64,000 nt of DNA from Balneolales bacterium ANBcel1 (GCA_029688905.1 JARULB010000004.1:330384-394383), one strand, 5' to 3'. Shown: positions 23,913 through 35,500, counted from the stretch's first letter. Translations and numbers: made by a program. The notes: a model not told the origin generated them from the sequence alone.

Positions 23913-26900
23913 ATGGCAATTCGTAATTCGTCACTGGTTCTGCTTTCAGGATGGTTTATGCTCCTGGTGGTCGTTGCTTCCGCAAGCGGGCAGAGTTTCC
24001 GTGCCGTAAGCAAAACGGCCGAGTTCACCGAATACGAGTATCGCAACGACAACCTGGCCATCGGCTCGCCGAAATACCTGATGGCTCCCTGGCGTGACGG
24101 TAGTGCCCGCTACCGTGTGATGGCGCAGGAAATTGTGCCCGTCACAGCAGACTCAAGCCAGATGCATTATGCGAAGAACGCGGAATTTTTCCTGATCGCC
24201 GACCGGCGCAGTCCGGTTATCGAGATCGGCGAGCCCGGCCATACGCGAGGAGCATATCTGGCCCAGCTTACTGTCAATGTCTCCCGCCTTGCCGACAGAG
24301 ACGCCGGAGCGTTTCAGGTTCTCCGGCACATGCGAATTCGCATCTATCATGAACAGGAAGAGTCCCGGGCGAGGCGGTCCGTTCACGAAACGGCACAGGT
24401 GCAGAGCAGCCCGCTTTCAAGTGGTGAGTGGTTTAAAATCCCCATCCCGGAAGATGATCTTTACGTACTTGACGCGGACTATCTTGATGCGCTTGGTGTG
24501 GATATTGCATCGATCGACCCGAACCGGATCCAGATCTGGTCCACCAATGGCTACATTATTCCAAGTGCCAACAATGAACCCCGGTCGGAACTGACCCAGG
24601 TCAGGCGCATTGTGGAAGCCGAGTCCGGCAACAGTTTTGGGGAAAATGACCGGGTCATCTTTTACGCCAATGGCCCGAACCGGCATTTTCTGGATCAAAC
24701 CGCCAACCGGTTCCAGCATGAGCTGCACCCGTATGCCGCTACCAACTACGTCTTTTTGACGGTCGGTGACGAACCGGGCAAGCAGATGGTTTTGCGGACA
24801 GCTGAAGAGATCGGCTCCCCAACCCGGGAGGTCCGGCAGTTTCGGGATTTCCGCTGGCTGGAAGAGGACCTGGAAAAATCGGAGTCACGCATTAAATCGG
24901 GCCGTTACTGGTTCGGCCAACGCCTGGAACCGGCAAGAACCTCAACCATTTTCACCGACACGCTTGCCGGGTTTGTTGACGGGTCCGATCTCGAAGTTGA
25001 GCTTTCGATGGCTGCCAGGGCCCTTTCTACCTCCGGATTCCAGGTAATTGTCAACAATACCTCCCTGCCGCGGATCACTCTGCCGGGAATCTCGAGCTTC
25101 ACCTCGGCCACCGGGGAATCCGCCAGGGTGACCGAGAGACGCAACACGTTGTCCAGCGTAACCATTAATAACGATATTCTGCAGATTCGGGCCACCTACG
25201 AAAGCAATCAAAGCGATGCCAGGGGCTGGGTGAACTGGATCCGGATCCGTGCCGACCGGCACCTTCAGGCACATGACGGAAAACTCCGGTTTCATCCTCC
25301 CGATGACAGCGACGGGAGCCCGGTGCGCTATCGCATCAGCGGTTTTGACAGCACACCCATCATCCTGGATGTGACCGACCCGGTATCCAACCCCGTGATG
25401 ATTGAACCTCTTACCGATGGCAACGAATATACCGCCGTCTATTACTCCGACCGCCACCGGCAGTTTTTTGCCGCCAGCAGATTCAAAACACCCCCGGCGG
25501 GCGAGGCGCTCTCCAACCAGAACCTGAGAGATCCCGGAGTGTTTCCCGACTATGTAATCGTAACCGCGCCGATCTTCCTGCAACAGGCACAACGGCTGGC
25601 GGACTACCGGCAATCCCGAGACGGCCTGACTCCGGTCATCGTCACACAGGAACAGATTTTTAACGAGTTCAACGGTGGAGTGCCCGATGTTACCGCGATA
25701 CGTGACTATCTGAAACACCTGTACGACCGGGGCGCTGAATCCGGGCAGCAACGGCCGGAGTACCTGCTGCTGCTGGGCGATGCCACATACGACTTCAAGG
25801 GGGTCATACGAAATCCGGCCCTTCAAAACCATGTATTCACCTTCCAGAGCGAAGAATCCATCAACAGAACCTATTCGTACGCCAGTGACGACTACTTCGG
25901 CTTTTTGTCGGATGATGGCGGTACCTGGAGGGGACGTGAACTGGTTGATCTCGGAATCGGACGCCTCCCGGTCCAGACCCCGGACCAGGCCGACCTGCTC
26001 ATCGACAAGATCAAGGTGTATGAAGACCCGAGAAACCGCGGTGACTGGAACAACCTGTTTACGTTTATTGCGGATGATGATATCGCCAGTCGGGGCAACG
26101 AGCGAGATTTGCATATTCTGAATGCCGACGGGACCGCCGATGTCATTGACAGGGATCTTACGGGAATCCGCCTGGATAAGATCTATCAGATCTCCTATCC
26201 CTCTGAAAACACCAGCGCGGGCGTACGGGTACCGCAGGCAACCCAGGCCATGATCGACCGCATCAATAACGGTACGCTGGTTTTCAACTTTTCGGGACAC
26301 GGTTCCGAACAATTCCTGACCGATCAGCGGCTGTTCACCTCAGACGATATCAGCCGCCTGAATAACCGTAACCGGCTCAGTATAATGGTAACGGCCACCT
26401 GCTCATTCGGCCGTTACGACAACACCGAGGAGCACTCGGGAGCGGAAAAGATGCTCCTCCATCCGGACGGTGGCCTCGTTGCCGCGCTCACAACCTCGCG
26501 TGTCGTGTTCACTTCACCCAGCCCCACACACAGCAACTTCGGGCTCAATCGCGTATTAACCGAGGAGATGACACGCCGGGACGAGAACGGACGGCCGCAG
26601 CGCCTCGGCGACATCTTCCGGAATACCAAAATTACGCACATCGGTTCCAGCGACAATTCCCGAAGGTTTATCCTGCTCGGAGACCCCGCAATGCGCATAG
26701 GGCTACCCGAGTTCCGGGCAGAAGTAACACACATCAACGGAGAGGCGGTCCCGCAGGGAGATTCCCTGAATCATGAAAATGACCTGGATGATGCACAGAT
26801 TCAGGCCGGCAACAGTTTTGCCGGAAATGGAGATCCTGTCGGTGAAATGGATACCGTGAACGGCGGGCCCTCACCACTGATAGAACTGCGCGCGCTGGAC

Positions 26901-27953
26901 CAGGTAAACATCAGCGGCCATGTTTCGCGGGCGGACGGCTCTGTCAACACTTCCTTCAACGGTGAGGCGAATGTCCGCGTATACGATGCCGAAAGGCTGG
27001 TGCGCTTCCCGGATCGCGATTGGGTAGCGGAAGGCAACTGCTATCTCGACGACTGCGGATACCTTGTTCAAACCGACGCCCTGTTCAGCGGCAGGGTCTC
27101 CGTGTCGGACGGGGTTTTCTCCAGCCGTTTCATTATCCCCAAGGATGTCTCCTATTCGCAAAACCCCGGTCGAATTCACGTCTTTGCCCGAGAGCGCGAC
27201 CACGATGCCGTGGGAGCCACTTCCGTATTCCGGATCAGCGGACGCAACCCCGATGCCGATGAGCTGGATAACAGACGCGGGCCGGACATCGACATTTTCC
27301 TGAATGACGAAATGTTTGTGGACGGCGGAATTGTAAACGACGCTCCACAGCTGATCATCCTGCTTTCGGACGATGCCGGAATCAATACTACCGGAGCCGG
27401 AGTTGGACACGAGATCGTAGCGATTATCGAGAACCGGGATGATCCTTCAAACCGCCGTACCATCTCCCTCAACGAGTTTTACCAAAGCGAGCTGGACGAT
27501 TTCACCAGCGGAAGAATTGAATATCCGCTGAGCGGGCTGGAAGAAGGAAGCTACCGCCTGCGGGTCAGGGCCTGGGATGTCTTCAACAACATGGGCGAAT
27601 CCGATGTCACCTTCCAGGTATTGGACAGCAAGGACTTGCAGATTCGCAACGTGTTCAACTACCCCAACCCGATGCACAACTTCACCCATTTTATCTTTGA
27701 GCACAATCAGCCGGGAATCCCGATGGATATTTCCATCCGAATTTATACCTTAAGCGGAAAACCTGTGGCCACCATTCGCAGGGAGCAGATGATTACCGCC
27801 GGCAATATGGTTCGCCTGGATTGGCACGGAAGGGATGATGATCAGCACCGGCTCGCCACAGGCACGTATCTTTACCATGTGCAGGTACGGGCCGATACCG
27901 CCAACGGACGACAGACCAAAGACAAAATTGAAAGACTTGTCATATTACGATGA
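23913..27953 (+). CDS. porU: Type IX secretion system sortase PorU (C25 peptidase)
   Basis: PorU is the cell-surface sortase that removes the C-terminal signal from type IX cargo and transfers the protein to A-LPS. The 1346-residue protein has a signal peptide (~8-26), a long beta-rich N-terminal region, then a C25 gingipain-like domain (~545-930). The catalytic dyad is visible as H796 in NFSGHGSE and C830 in TATCSFG. The C-terminus (~1245-1346, NVFNYPNPMHNFTHF... to IERLVILR) resembles a T9SS C-terminal domain, as in other PorU proteins. It is followed 45 bases later by porV, its partner in the attachment complex. Length and order fit the family well. Confidence 0.92.
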   Translation: MAIRNSSLVLLSGWFMLLVVVASASGQSFRAVSKTAEFTEYEYRNDNLAIGSPKYLMAPWRDGSARYRVMAQEIVPVTADSSQMHYAKNAEFFLIADRRSPVIEIGEPGHTRGAYLAQLTVNVSRLADRDAGAFQVLRHMRIRIYHEQEESRARRSVHETAQVQSSPLSSGEWFKIPIPEDDLYVLDADYLDALGVDIASIDPNRIQIWSTNGYIIPSANNEPRSELTQVRRIVEAESGNSFGENDRVIFYANGPNRHFLDQTANRFQHELHPYAATNYVFLTVGDEPGKQMVLRTAEEIGSPTREVRQFRDFRWLEEDLEKSESRIKSGRYWFGQRLEPARTSTIFTDTLAGFVDGSDLEVELSMAARALSTSGFQVIVNNTSLPRITLPGISSFTSATGESARVTERRNTLSSVTINNDILQIRATYESNQSDARGWVNWIRIRADRHLQAHDGKLRFHPPDDSDGSPVRYRISGFDSTPIILDVTDPVSNPVMIEPLTDGNEYTAVYYSDRHRQFFAASRFKTPPAGEALSNQNLRDPGVFPDYVIVTAPIFLQQAQRLADYRQSRDGLTPVIVTQEQIFNEFNGGVPDVTAIRDYLKHLYDRGAESGQQRPEYLLLLGDATYDFKGVIRNPALQNHVFTFQSEESINRTYSYASDDYFGFLSDDGGTWRGRELVDLGIGRLPVQTPDQADLLIDKIKVYEDPRNRGDWNNLFTFIADDDIASRGNERDLHILNADGTADVIDRDLTGIRLDKIYQISYPSENTSAGVRVPQATQAMIDRINNGTLVFNFSGHGSEQFLTDQRLFTSDDISRLNNRNRLSIMVTATCSFGRYDNTEEHSGAEKMLLHPDGGLVAALTTSRVVFTSPSPTHSNFGLNRVLTEEMTRRDENGRPQRLGDIFRNTKITHIGSSDNSRRFILLGDPAMRIGLPEFRAEVTHINGEAVPQGDSLNHENDLDDAQIQAGNSFAGNGDPVGEMDTVNGGPSPLIELRALDQVNISGHVSRADGSVNTSFNGEANVRVYDAERLVRFPDRDWVAEGNCYLDDCGYLVQTDALFSGRVSVSDGVFSSRFIIPKDVSYSQNPGRIHVFARERDHDAVGATSVFRISGRNPDADELDNRRGPDIDIFLNDEMFVDGGIVNDAPQLIILLSDDAGINTTGAGVGHEIVAIIENRDDPSNRRTISLNEFYQSELDDFTSGRIEYPLSGLEEGSYRLRVRAWDVFNNMGESDVTFQVLDSKDLQIRNVFNYPNPMHNFTHFIFEHNQPGIPMDISIRIYTLSGKPVATIRREQMITAGNMVRLDWHGRDDDQHRLATGTYLYHVQVRADTANGRQTKDKIERLVILR

Positions 27954-27998
27954 TATTCACGTTATTTAACAACACACCCAACCAAGAGCACTCAGACC

Positions 27999-29108
27999 AT
28001 GTTTAATTTGAAGAATTATCTCTACACTCTCGTATTATCCGTTTTGCTGTTATTCTCTGCCGCTGCTTCTCATGCACAGGTAGGGGTAACGGCTGTGCCC
28101 TTCCTCCAGATTGAACCGGATTCGAGAACGGCCGGTATGGGGAACTCCGGTGTCGCTATTGCCGACAACGCGACTGCCATATACTGGAATCCCGCAGGCC
28201 TGGCATTTCAAGAGGGTCACGAAGTGAGTCTGACGCACGCCGACTGGCTGCCCGATTTTAACGTGGACATGTTCTATGACTACCTGGCCGGGAAATACTA
28301 CATCGAAGGCATCGGAACCATCGGTGCCCACATCACATACCTGAACCTCGGGGAACAGGAGCGTCGCGGTGAGGACGGCCAGTACCTCGGCGATTTTTCC
28401 AGTTATGAAGTGGCCGGGGGCTTCTCCTACGGTTTCAAGCTCACCGATAACCTGGCTCTCGGAACCGGTATCCGTTTTATTTTCAGTAATCTTGTTCCTT
28501 CCGGCACCATGGTTAGCGAGCAGGAGGCCCGCAACGGAACCAGTATCGGTGTGGATATCGCCGCACTCTACCGTACGAATCCATTTACGGTGCTCGACAG
28601 GGAAGCCCAGTTCAGCGCCGGAGCAAACCTCTCGAATTTCGGTCCGCGTATCCAGTACACGGATGAAGCCCAGAAAGACCCGCTTCCCACCCTTCTGCGT
28701 GTTGGCTGGGCCTATAAAATGAATCTTGATCAGAACGGGTTTAATACCATCACCATCAGCAACGACTACTCCAAACTGATGGCCAGGCGCGGCATGAGTC
28801 CGTTTGAAGCGCTCTACAACTCCTGGGGCTCCCTCACCCACCAGGAAAGTGAAGGAAACAACGTAACGGTACCCCTGAGTGAGCAGATCATGATCGGAAC
28901 CGGAATCGAGTACTGGTACGACAACCTGTTCGCGCTCCGTGCCGGGTACTTCTACGAGTCACCCAATAACGGTGCCCGCGAGTTCCTCACATTCGGTGCC
29001 GGCTTGCGCTACAACATCTTTGGCGTTGATTTCAGCTACATCTATACTATTGAAGAAGATCACCCGCTCGCCAATACCCTGCGCTTTACAGCGTCCCTTC
29101 ACTTTTAA
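27999..29108 (+). CDS. porV: Type IX secretion system outer-membrane shuttle PorV
   Basis: PorV (LptO) is a FadL-like 14-strand outer-membrane protein that collects folded cargo from the SprA translocon and delivers it to PorU. The 369-residue protein has a signal peptide ending ASHA-Q (~27), then PDSRTAGMGNSGVAIADNATAIYWNPAGLA, the family signature near residues 39-70. It ends in a terminal Phe (TASLHF) typical of outer-membrane barrels. It lies directly behind porU and 35 bases before the M6-like cargo gene. Confidence 0.93.
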   Translation: MFNLKNYLYTLVLSVLLLFSAAASHAQVGVTAVPFLQIEPDSRTAGMGNSGVAIADNATAIYWNPAGLAFQEGHEVSLTHADWLPDFNVDMFYDYLAGKYYIEGIGTIGAHITYLNLGEQERRGEDGQYLGDFSSYEVAGGFSYGFKLTDNLALGTGIRFIFSNLVPSGTMVSEQEARNGTSIGVDIAALYRTNPFTVLDREAQFSAGANLSNFGPRIQYTDEAQKDPLPTLLRVGWAYKMNLDQNGFNTITISNDYSKLMARRGMSPFEALYNSWGSLTHQESEGNNVTVPLSEQIMIGTGIEYWYDNLFALRAGYFYESPNNGAREFLTFGAGLRYNIFGVDFSYIYTIEEDHPLANTLRFTASLHF

Positions 29109-29143
29109 TTCCCCGGCTTCCCAACGCCATTATTCCTTATCGA

Positions 29144-32100
29144 ATGTTGCATTCCTTTCGTGAAAGCAGAAGCCCGGTCCTGGTGATCGTGCTTCTGCTT
29201 TTTGCATATCCCTCATGGTCATTGCCTCCGTCCGACAAGACGGTTCCCGCCCCCAAACTTATTTCCCAGGAGTCACTCGAATCGTCGCGTTCCCGCGGCA
29301 CCATTCACATCGTAGCGGTGATGGTGGAATTTGAGGAGGAAGATAACCGGTTCACTTCCGGTAACGGTACCTTCGACCTGCCCTATCTGCAGCGCGACGA
29401 CATCACCATCGGCCCACTGCCCCATGACCTCGGCTACTTTCAGGCGCATCTGGAGTTTGCGCAAAACTATTTCCAAACGGTTTCCGGCGGGCAGCTCAAT
29501 ATCGAATACACCATTGTCCCCGAAGTCCTTCGTCTCGACAACCCCATGAGCAGTTATGCGCCGCTGGGTGAATCTGGTGATGAAAACTACAAGCTCGCCC
29601 ATCTGGCCCGGGATGCCTGGGCCGAAGCATCCGGGATCGACCTCCCGAACCTGTCGCAGCTGGACCAGGAACGGACCATGTTCATCGTATTCCATGCCGG
29701 CTCGGGCAGAAACATAGAACTGATGGGTACCAGCCTGGAAAAGACCCCGCAGGACATCCCCTCGGTCTATCTTGGTAACCGCTCTCTGGAACGCCTTCTC
29801 GAGCAACCCGGTTTTCAAGGTTTCGAGCTTGGTGACACCGGTTTGCGCGTCACCAATACCGCCCTGCTGCCGCAGACACAGTCGCGTGCCGGCGAAGACG
29901 TAACCGGGAATGAGTATGTGCTCGAACTCTCCATCAACGGCCTGCTTGTCGCCAACATCGGCAGCTTTCTCGGACTTCCCGACCTGTTCAATACCGAATC
30001 CGGAACGTCGGCTATCGGACGCTTCGGGCTGATGGACGCCGCCTCCATCTTCTCCTACCGGGGTATGTTCCCGCCGGAACCATCGGCATGGGAAAAAATC
30101 TATCTCGGATGGGTCGATCCTTTCGATATCGCACTTGATTCCGAAGAGCCCATTCAGCTGCCGGCCACATCGCTGCATCAGCCCGGAAGCATTGCGCGGC
30201 ATGCCATCTCGGCAGATGAGTACTTCCTCGTGGAGAACCGGCACCGCAACCCCTCGGGGGAACCGCTCGAGATTACGTTTCGCACCCCTGACGGAACGTA
30301 TGTCACACGCAGCATCGATCCAATGGATGAACGCTTCGATGCCAATAACGACTCGGACTATGATGAGATACTGGAACCCGGAGTGGTCGTGAATGTCAGC
30401 AGTTTCGACTGGAGCCTTCCCGGCGGACCGGATATCGCTCCGGACGGCAATGAAGACGATGATACCGGACGACTGCTGAACGGCGGGATACTCATCTGGC
30501 ATATCGATGAAGCCGTCATCCGCAACACCATCGACGACAACCGGGTGAATGCCGACAACAACCGAAGAGGGGTACAGCTCAAGGAAGCCGACGGATCCCA
30601 GGATATCGGATTTTCTTCAAGTCCCGAACGTTTTATCAACGGGAATGCCTTTGACTTCTGGTGGAGCGGCAACAACTTCACGGTGATCACCCCAACCGGC
30701 GACAGCCTTGTTGTCTATGAAAACCGGTTTGGACGTGATACCCGCCCCTCCAATGAAAGCAATACCGGCAGCCCCTCATTTTTCGAGTTTTATTATTTCT
30801 CCGGCAACGAGCCCATAGCCTCTTTCCGCGCCCGCTCCCTGGGCGGAGTTTATGCCGACGCCATCTCCCATTCCTACCCCCGGCTTCCGGAATCCGCCTC
30901 CTTTTCGTACGAAGCTGCCCGATACCCGGTGAGTCCGGCGGTGATTTCGATTGAAACCGGCTCAACGAACAACCGCTTCGGCGAAATGCGCCGGGACCGG
31001 TCACCCGCTCCGGGCACCACCGGCCTCTCCGCTTCCCGGCTGTTGTTGCTGCCCACCGAATCCGGTTTTTATTCGATGCCGCTTGATGGCAGTGAGCAGG
31101 AGTATCAGTTTGTGGAGCATCCCGATCCCTCCACCCCGCTCATTGCGGATAACCGCTTCTACGCCGGACAGATCCGCCCGGCCGGAGACAACGCACTTCA
31201 GAGCATCGCTTCATGGGCCTACGAAAACGGCCAGTGGACCATGCGCTGGCTGAAGGAAGAACAGCCCTCAGGCCCCGGTTTCCTGAGCCTGGAGGATCCC
31301 GGCATCCTGCATGCCGACCGGACGCACCTGCTTCTGGATGCCGGCGACGGATCGGTGCTTTCGGACGAGCGCGACCCGGCTTATCAGCGCAGCGGCCGGA
31401 TGAACGGACTCTCCGCCTTGCTGGAGGACGATCGGTTCGAACTTTCGGACGGATCTTTCTTTTTTCACCTCGATCGGGACGACCGGGAGTCCTTGCGCCA
31501 ATATACCGGAAACCTGCGGTTCAGCGCCGATGCCGGGCCCTCGTTTTTTGTGCTCACCGACCACCGGCTCATTCTGGTCGATGACCTCGATCGCGGCGAA
31601 TGGCAAGTGCAAACCCTGCTCGATGGGGATGACATCCTCTCCTGGCCCGCGTTTGGCGACTGGACCGGCGACCATGCCCTTGAAATTTTCATCACCGATG
31701 CCGCCGGCAACGCCATACGGGGTTTTAACCGCGATGGCGGGGTATTGGACCGTTTTCCCCTGCGGGCTCCGCGCGGCCAGCGATTTACCGGGTCCGTTCT
31801 GCTGGCCGATATCACCGGAGACGGTCAGAACGAACTGATCGCCGGCGCACGGGACAGCCTCTCCTTCATCATCCACGCCTATGACCGTAATCACAGGCCT
31901 GTGGACGGGTTTCCACTGCTGGCCGGGTCATTATCCGGGGTAGCGAAGACATCCGCCACCGGTACCCCGTCCATTGCTGCGACACAGACCGGCGCATCCG
32001 GCAACAGGACGGCCGGTTCGGCTGCATCAGGGACCTCTTCGCACGGGGCCACAGGTCATAATGCAGGCATTGCCGCACAGCCTTCAGCATCTCCGATGAT

Positions 32101-32572
32101 CTCGCAAAATGTGCCATTACCTCTGATGATTGCGGCTGGACACCTGTTTGCCGTCTCACCGGCCGGTGAAGTACGCGCCTGGGAATTGACACAGCTTGGG
32201 GAGGTGGCCTGGGGGCATGTCTACGGCCACCAGCCGGGGAACAAGGTCGGAATTGCGGTGGAAGACCGGGAACGGCAACGCGCGGCTTTCAACATCCTGA
32301 ATGAGCGCGAAACCTACAATTGGCCAAATCCCGCCGTCGACCATACCTACATACGATTTGAAACTTCGGATCCCGCCCGCATCGACATAACTGTCATAAG
32401 TCCTTCCGGTTCCGTGATCTTCGAAAAGCAGGCGGAATCGCGAGGGCGATTTCCCGAAGAGATCAGGCTGAACACCTCCTCCTGGGGCAACGGAGTCTAT
32501 TTCGGGCGTGTCCGCGCACGTAACGGGCAGGGTTCGGAAACAAAAATTTTAAAAATCGTGGTTACGCACTGA
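29144..32572 (+). CDS. M6-like secreted protein with ablated zinc site, FG-GAP region and T9SS C-terminal domain
   Basis: The 1142-residue protein has a signal peptide (~11-27) and an M6 (immune-inhibitor-A-like) domain. Where M6 enzymes read HExGH before the conserved FLGLPDLF, this protein has A270-N-I-G-S274, so both His ligands and the Glu are gone. The downstream GRFGLMD element is kept. An FG-GAP-like region follows (~835-930, GDWTGDHALEIFITD and ADITGDGQNELIAG). A 60-residue Ser/Ala/Thr/Gly-rich insert lies at ~931-990. The end is a type IX sorting domain (NWPNPAVDHTYIRF... to ILKIVVTH). It is probably surface-displayed and non-proteolytic. Its stop overlaps the next ATG by one base. 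Confidence 0.82.
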   Translation: MLHSFRESRSPVLVIVLLLFAYPSWSLPPSDKTVPAPKLISQESLESSRSRGTIHIVAVMVEFEEEDNRFTSGNGTFDLPYLQRDDITIGPLPHDLGYFQAHLEFAQNYFQTVSGGQLNIEYTIVPEVLRLDNPMSSYAPLGESGDENYKLAHLARDAWAEASGIDLPNLSQLDQERTMFIVFHAGSGRNIELMGTSLEKTPQDIPSVYLGNRSLERLLEQPGFQGFELGDTGLRVTNTALLPQTQSRAGEDVTGNEYVLELSINGLLVANIGSFLGLPDLFNTESGTSAIGRFGLMDAASIFSYRGMFPPEPSAWEKIYLGWVDPFDIALDSEEPIQLPATSLHQPGSIARHAISADEYFLVENRHRNPSGEPLEITFRTPDGTYVTRSIDPMDERFDANNDSDYDEILEPGVVVNVSSFDWSLPGGPDIAPDGNEDDDTGRLLNGGILIWHIDEAVIRNTIDDNRVNADNNRRGVQLKEADGSQDIGFSSSPERFINGNAFDFWWSGNNFTVITPTGDSLVVYENRFGRDTRPSNESNTGSPSFFEFYYFSGNEPIASFRARSLGGVYADAISHSYPRLPESASFSYEAARYPVSPAVISIETGSTNNRFGEMRRDRSPAPGTTGLSASRLLLLPTESGFYSMPLDGSEQEYQFVEHPDPSTPLIADNRFYAGQIRPAGDNALQSIASWAYENGQWTMRWLKEEQPSGPGFLSLEDPGILHADRTHLLLDAGDGSVLSDERDPAYQRSGRMNGLSALLEDDRFELSDGSFFFHLDRDDRESLRQYTGNLRFSADAGPSFFVLTDHRLILVDDLDRGEWQVQTLLDGDDILSWPAFGDWTGDHALEIFITDAAGNAIRGFNRDGGVLDRFPLRAPRGQRFTGSVLLADITGDGQNELIAGARDSLSFIIHAYDRNHRPVDGFPLLAGSLSGVAKTSATGTPSIAATQTGASGNRTAGSAASGTSSHGATGHNAGIAAQPSASPMISQNVPLPLMIAAGHLFAVSPAGEVRAWELTQLGEVAWGHVYGHQPGNKVGIAVEDRERQRAAFNILNERETYNWPNPAVDHTYIRFETSDPARIDITVISPSGSVIFEKQAESRGRFPEEIRLNTSSWGNGVYFGRVRARNGQGSETKILKIVVTH

Positions 32573-35500
32573 TGCAATTATTCTGTTCCCTTTTCAAAAA
32601 CCCGCTCTCTGCCATTCCGGCGTTGTTGATGCTGCTGTTTATGGCCGTTGGCGTACTGATTCCCGCGGACACGTATGCCCAGCGGGATCCTGCTCTGTAT
32701 AACTATCCCCAGAACCACCTGGGTTGGTACACGATTGAAAGCGATCACTTTCTGGTCCATTTTCAGGAGGGCAGCAGCCGGCCGGCCCAGGTCGCATCCC
32801 GCATTGCTGAAGAGGTGTACGGCCCTATCACCGAACTGTACGGGCACGAACCGGAGCACAAAGTTAGCCTGCTGATCATCGATCGCCTGGACTACTCCAA
32901 CGGTGCCGCTTTTTTCTACGACAACAAGATTGAAATCTGGCTGCCGTCGCTCGACACTCCGCTTCGCGGTACGCACAATTGGCTGAGAAACGTCATCACC
33001 CACGAGTTTACCCATATCGTGCAGCTGCAGGCTTCCATGAAGCGAACCCGGCGGGTACCTGCCATTTATCTGCAATGGCTCTCCTACGAGGAGGTCCGGC
33101 GCCCGGACGTGCTGTACGGCTTTCCGAGCGGCATCATTTCCTACCCCCTTGCGGGAATCAGCATGCCGGCCTGGCTTGCGGAAGGAACCGCGCAATACAT
33201 GCACAGCGAGCTTCATTACGATTACTGGGATTCGCACCGCGACATGCTTCTCCGAACCAGGATACTCGATGACAACTACCTGGGCCTCGAAAAGATGGGC
33301 ACGTTCAGCTCCAAAACCTCACTGGAGCGCGAGCTGACCTACAACCAGGGATTCGCGTTCACTTACTACCTTGTCGACCGGTTTGGGGAAGAGGCCCTGG
33401 CCGATATTACCAGGGCGTTCAGCCAGCGGGGTGTCTATGATGTGCGCAAGGCCATCCGGGAGGCCACCGGCATTGACGGAAGAGTGGTTTTCAACGACTG
33501 GATTGAAGAGCTCAAGGCCCACTACGAAGAGATGGTCGAGGGCACGGAGAAGGATCCGGAGAACCGGAGCTGGATAGAACCGTTCGGCTTTTTCAATTTT
33601 TACCCGGCCTATACGCCGGATGGCGGTCAGATCGCCTATCTCTCCAACAAGTTCAGCGACGGAGCGATGGCCTTTCTATATATGCGGGATGTCGAAACCG
33701 ACGAAGAGGAGAGCGCATACGAAGCGCGCCTTCTCGAAGAACCCTCCCTCAGTCATGCGTCACACACCAGCCACAGTAACGCTCACCAAAGTCTTCGTAA
33801 CCGAAATCTTCCCCCGGGCCACCCTTCATCATCCACCATCAACCACAACGGACACAGCTGCCAGTTCGGAGCCCTGCAGCTGCGCCGCCTTGAGACCTCC
33901 TTCAGCTTCTCCCCCGACGGTGAGCGCATCGCCTACAGCCGGTCGAGCCTTAACCCCCAGGGAGAGCAGTACCGCGACCTCTATATTCATGACATCGCGA
34001 CCAGTGACTCCGAACGTCTGACTTTCAGCCAGCGGCTCCACGATCCGGTCTGGAGTCCGGATGGCCGCACACTTGCCGCCGGCAAAATCGAGGACGGCTC
34101 CGTCAACCTCTTCCTTTATGATCTGGAACGGGACAGCCTCATCCGGGTCACCGATTTCCGGCACGGCGAACAGGTGTACCGGGCGGCCTGGCACCCCGAC
34201 GGCGACCGCCTGTTCTTTGCCTATGCTGATACCGCCCATCGCGGCATTTATGAACTGAGCGCCCCCGGCTCCCAGGACCCGGCTTACGAACTTTCCGGCC
34301 ATGAAACCGGACACGTGTCCATCTTCCCCCGCTTTGCCGATAACGCATGGCGTGAATCCATGCGCCCGGTTCTGACCAGCCCGGCCGTCGATTACCGCGA
34401 CCCCGCCGTAAGTCACGACGGCACATGGCTCTATTACAGCGCCGATCACAACGGGATCTTCAACATCTACCGGCTCTCGCTTGACACCGGGAAATCACAA
34501 AAAATCACCAATGTCGCCGGCGGGGCCTTCATGCCCCATCCGCATCCTCACAAAAAAGCACTGCTCTATTCCGAATACGTCTCCACCGGCTACAAAATCG
34601 CCGAACTGGACCTTTCGGCCACGGAATTCGTGAATGGTTCCTCCCCCGGAGCCCCGGTTTCCACCGCCGGCACCACCGGTGAACGCCCTGCAGCCGGGCA
34701 GCAGTCCGTCGCCGAAACGCAAGCCCGGGCCGAAGATCGAACTGACTCCGTCCATCATCCCGCTGCCTCGCAGTTTGCGGATTTTACTGATCCCGGATTC
34801 CATGCTTTCCCGGTCACGGGTACAACCACAGGCACGACTACGATCACGAACTCGACCACGACCACAGGCACGGCTAGTGCCACAACGACAACTACAGTCA
34901 CGGCCACGATTTCGGCCTCCGCCGACGATGCCGGCAGCGATGCGTTTCCAAATGCCGACCGTCTGCTGCGCAATCCGCATGCATCCGCCACGTGGCAGGG
35001 AGCGGACCACACACCGACTTCCATAACCAGCCTGAACATCTTTGACGACACCGATCTTGAACCGCTGTCGGAGACCGCGATCGCGCATGCCGATACCGGC
35101 TCCTACTCGTTTCAGATCTCCACCCGCGGATCCTCTTCGGAGCGGAGTTTTTACAGGTACGATGATCAGTTCACCACATTTCAATTCTACCCGGTCATTC
35201 GTTTCGACAACTACTCCCGGATGAGGGGCAGCAATTCGGATCTGCTGACCAGCGGGCAGTTCGGCGACCTCGGGAACAACCTGTGGCGCGATGCCAAAAT
35301 CGGCACCTATTTCGTTTCCAGGGAGATGCTCGAACGCTTTACCATATTCGGCGGCGGCCTCATCGGAGCAGGTTCCAGGCCAAGCGACGGCGTCAGTAAT
35401 TTTTTCAATCCGGGACGCCTTGTTGATCTGGACCGTGACCTGTTCCTTGAAGTGGAATACGTCGGTCTGCCCTTCCTGAAGCGGCACTGGTCACCTACGC

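Noticed and set aside
24942..26312. A 456-codon minus-strand frame inside porU
   Set aside because: It lies wholly opposite the conserved C25 region and has no recognisable domain. Long antisense frames are expected at this GC content.
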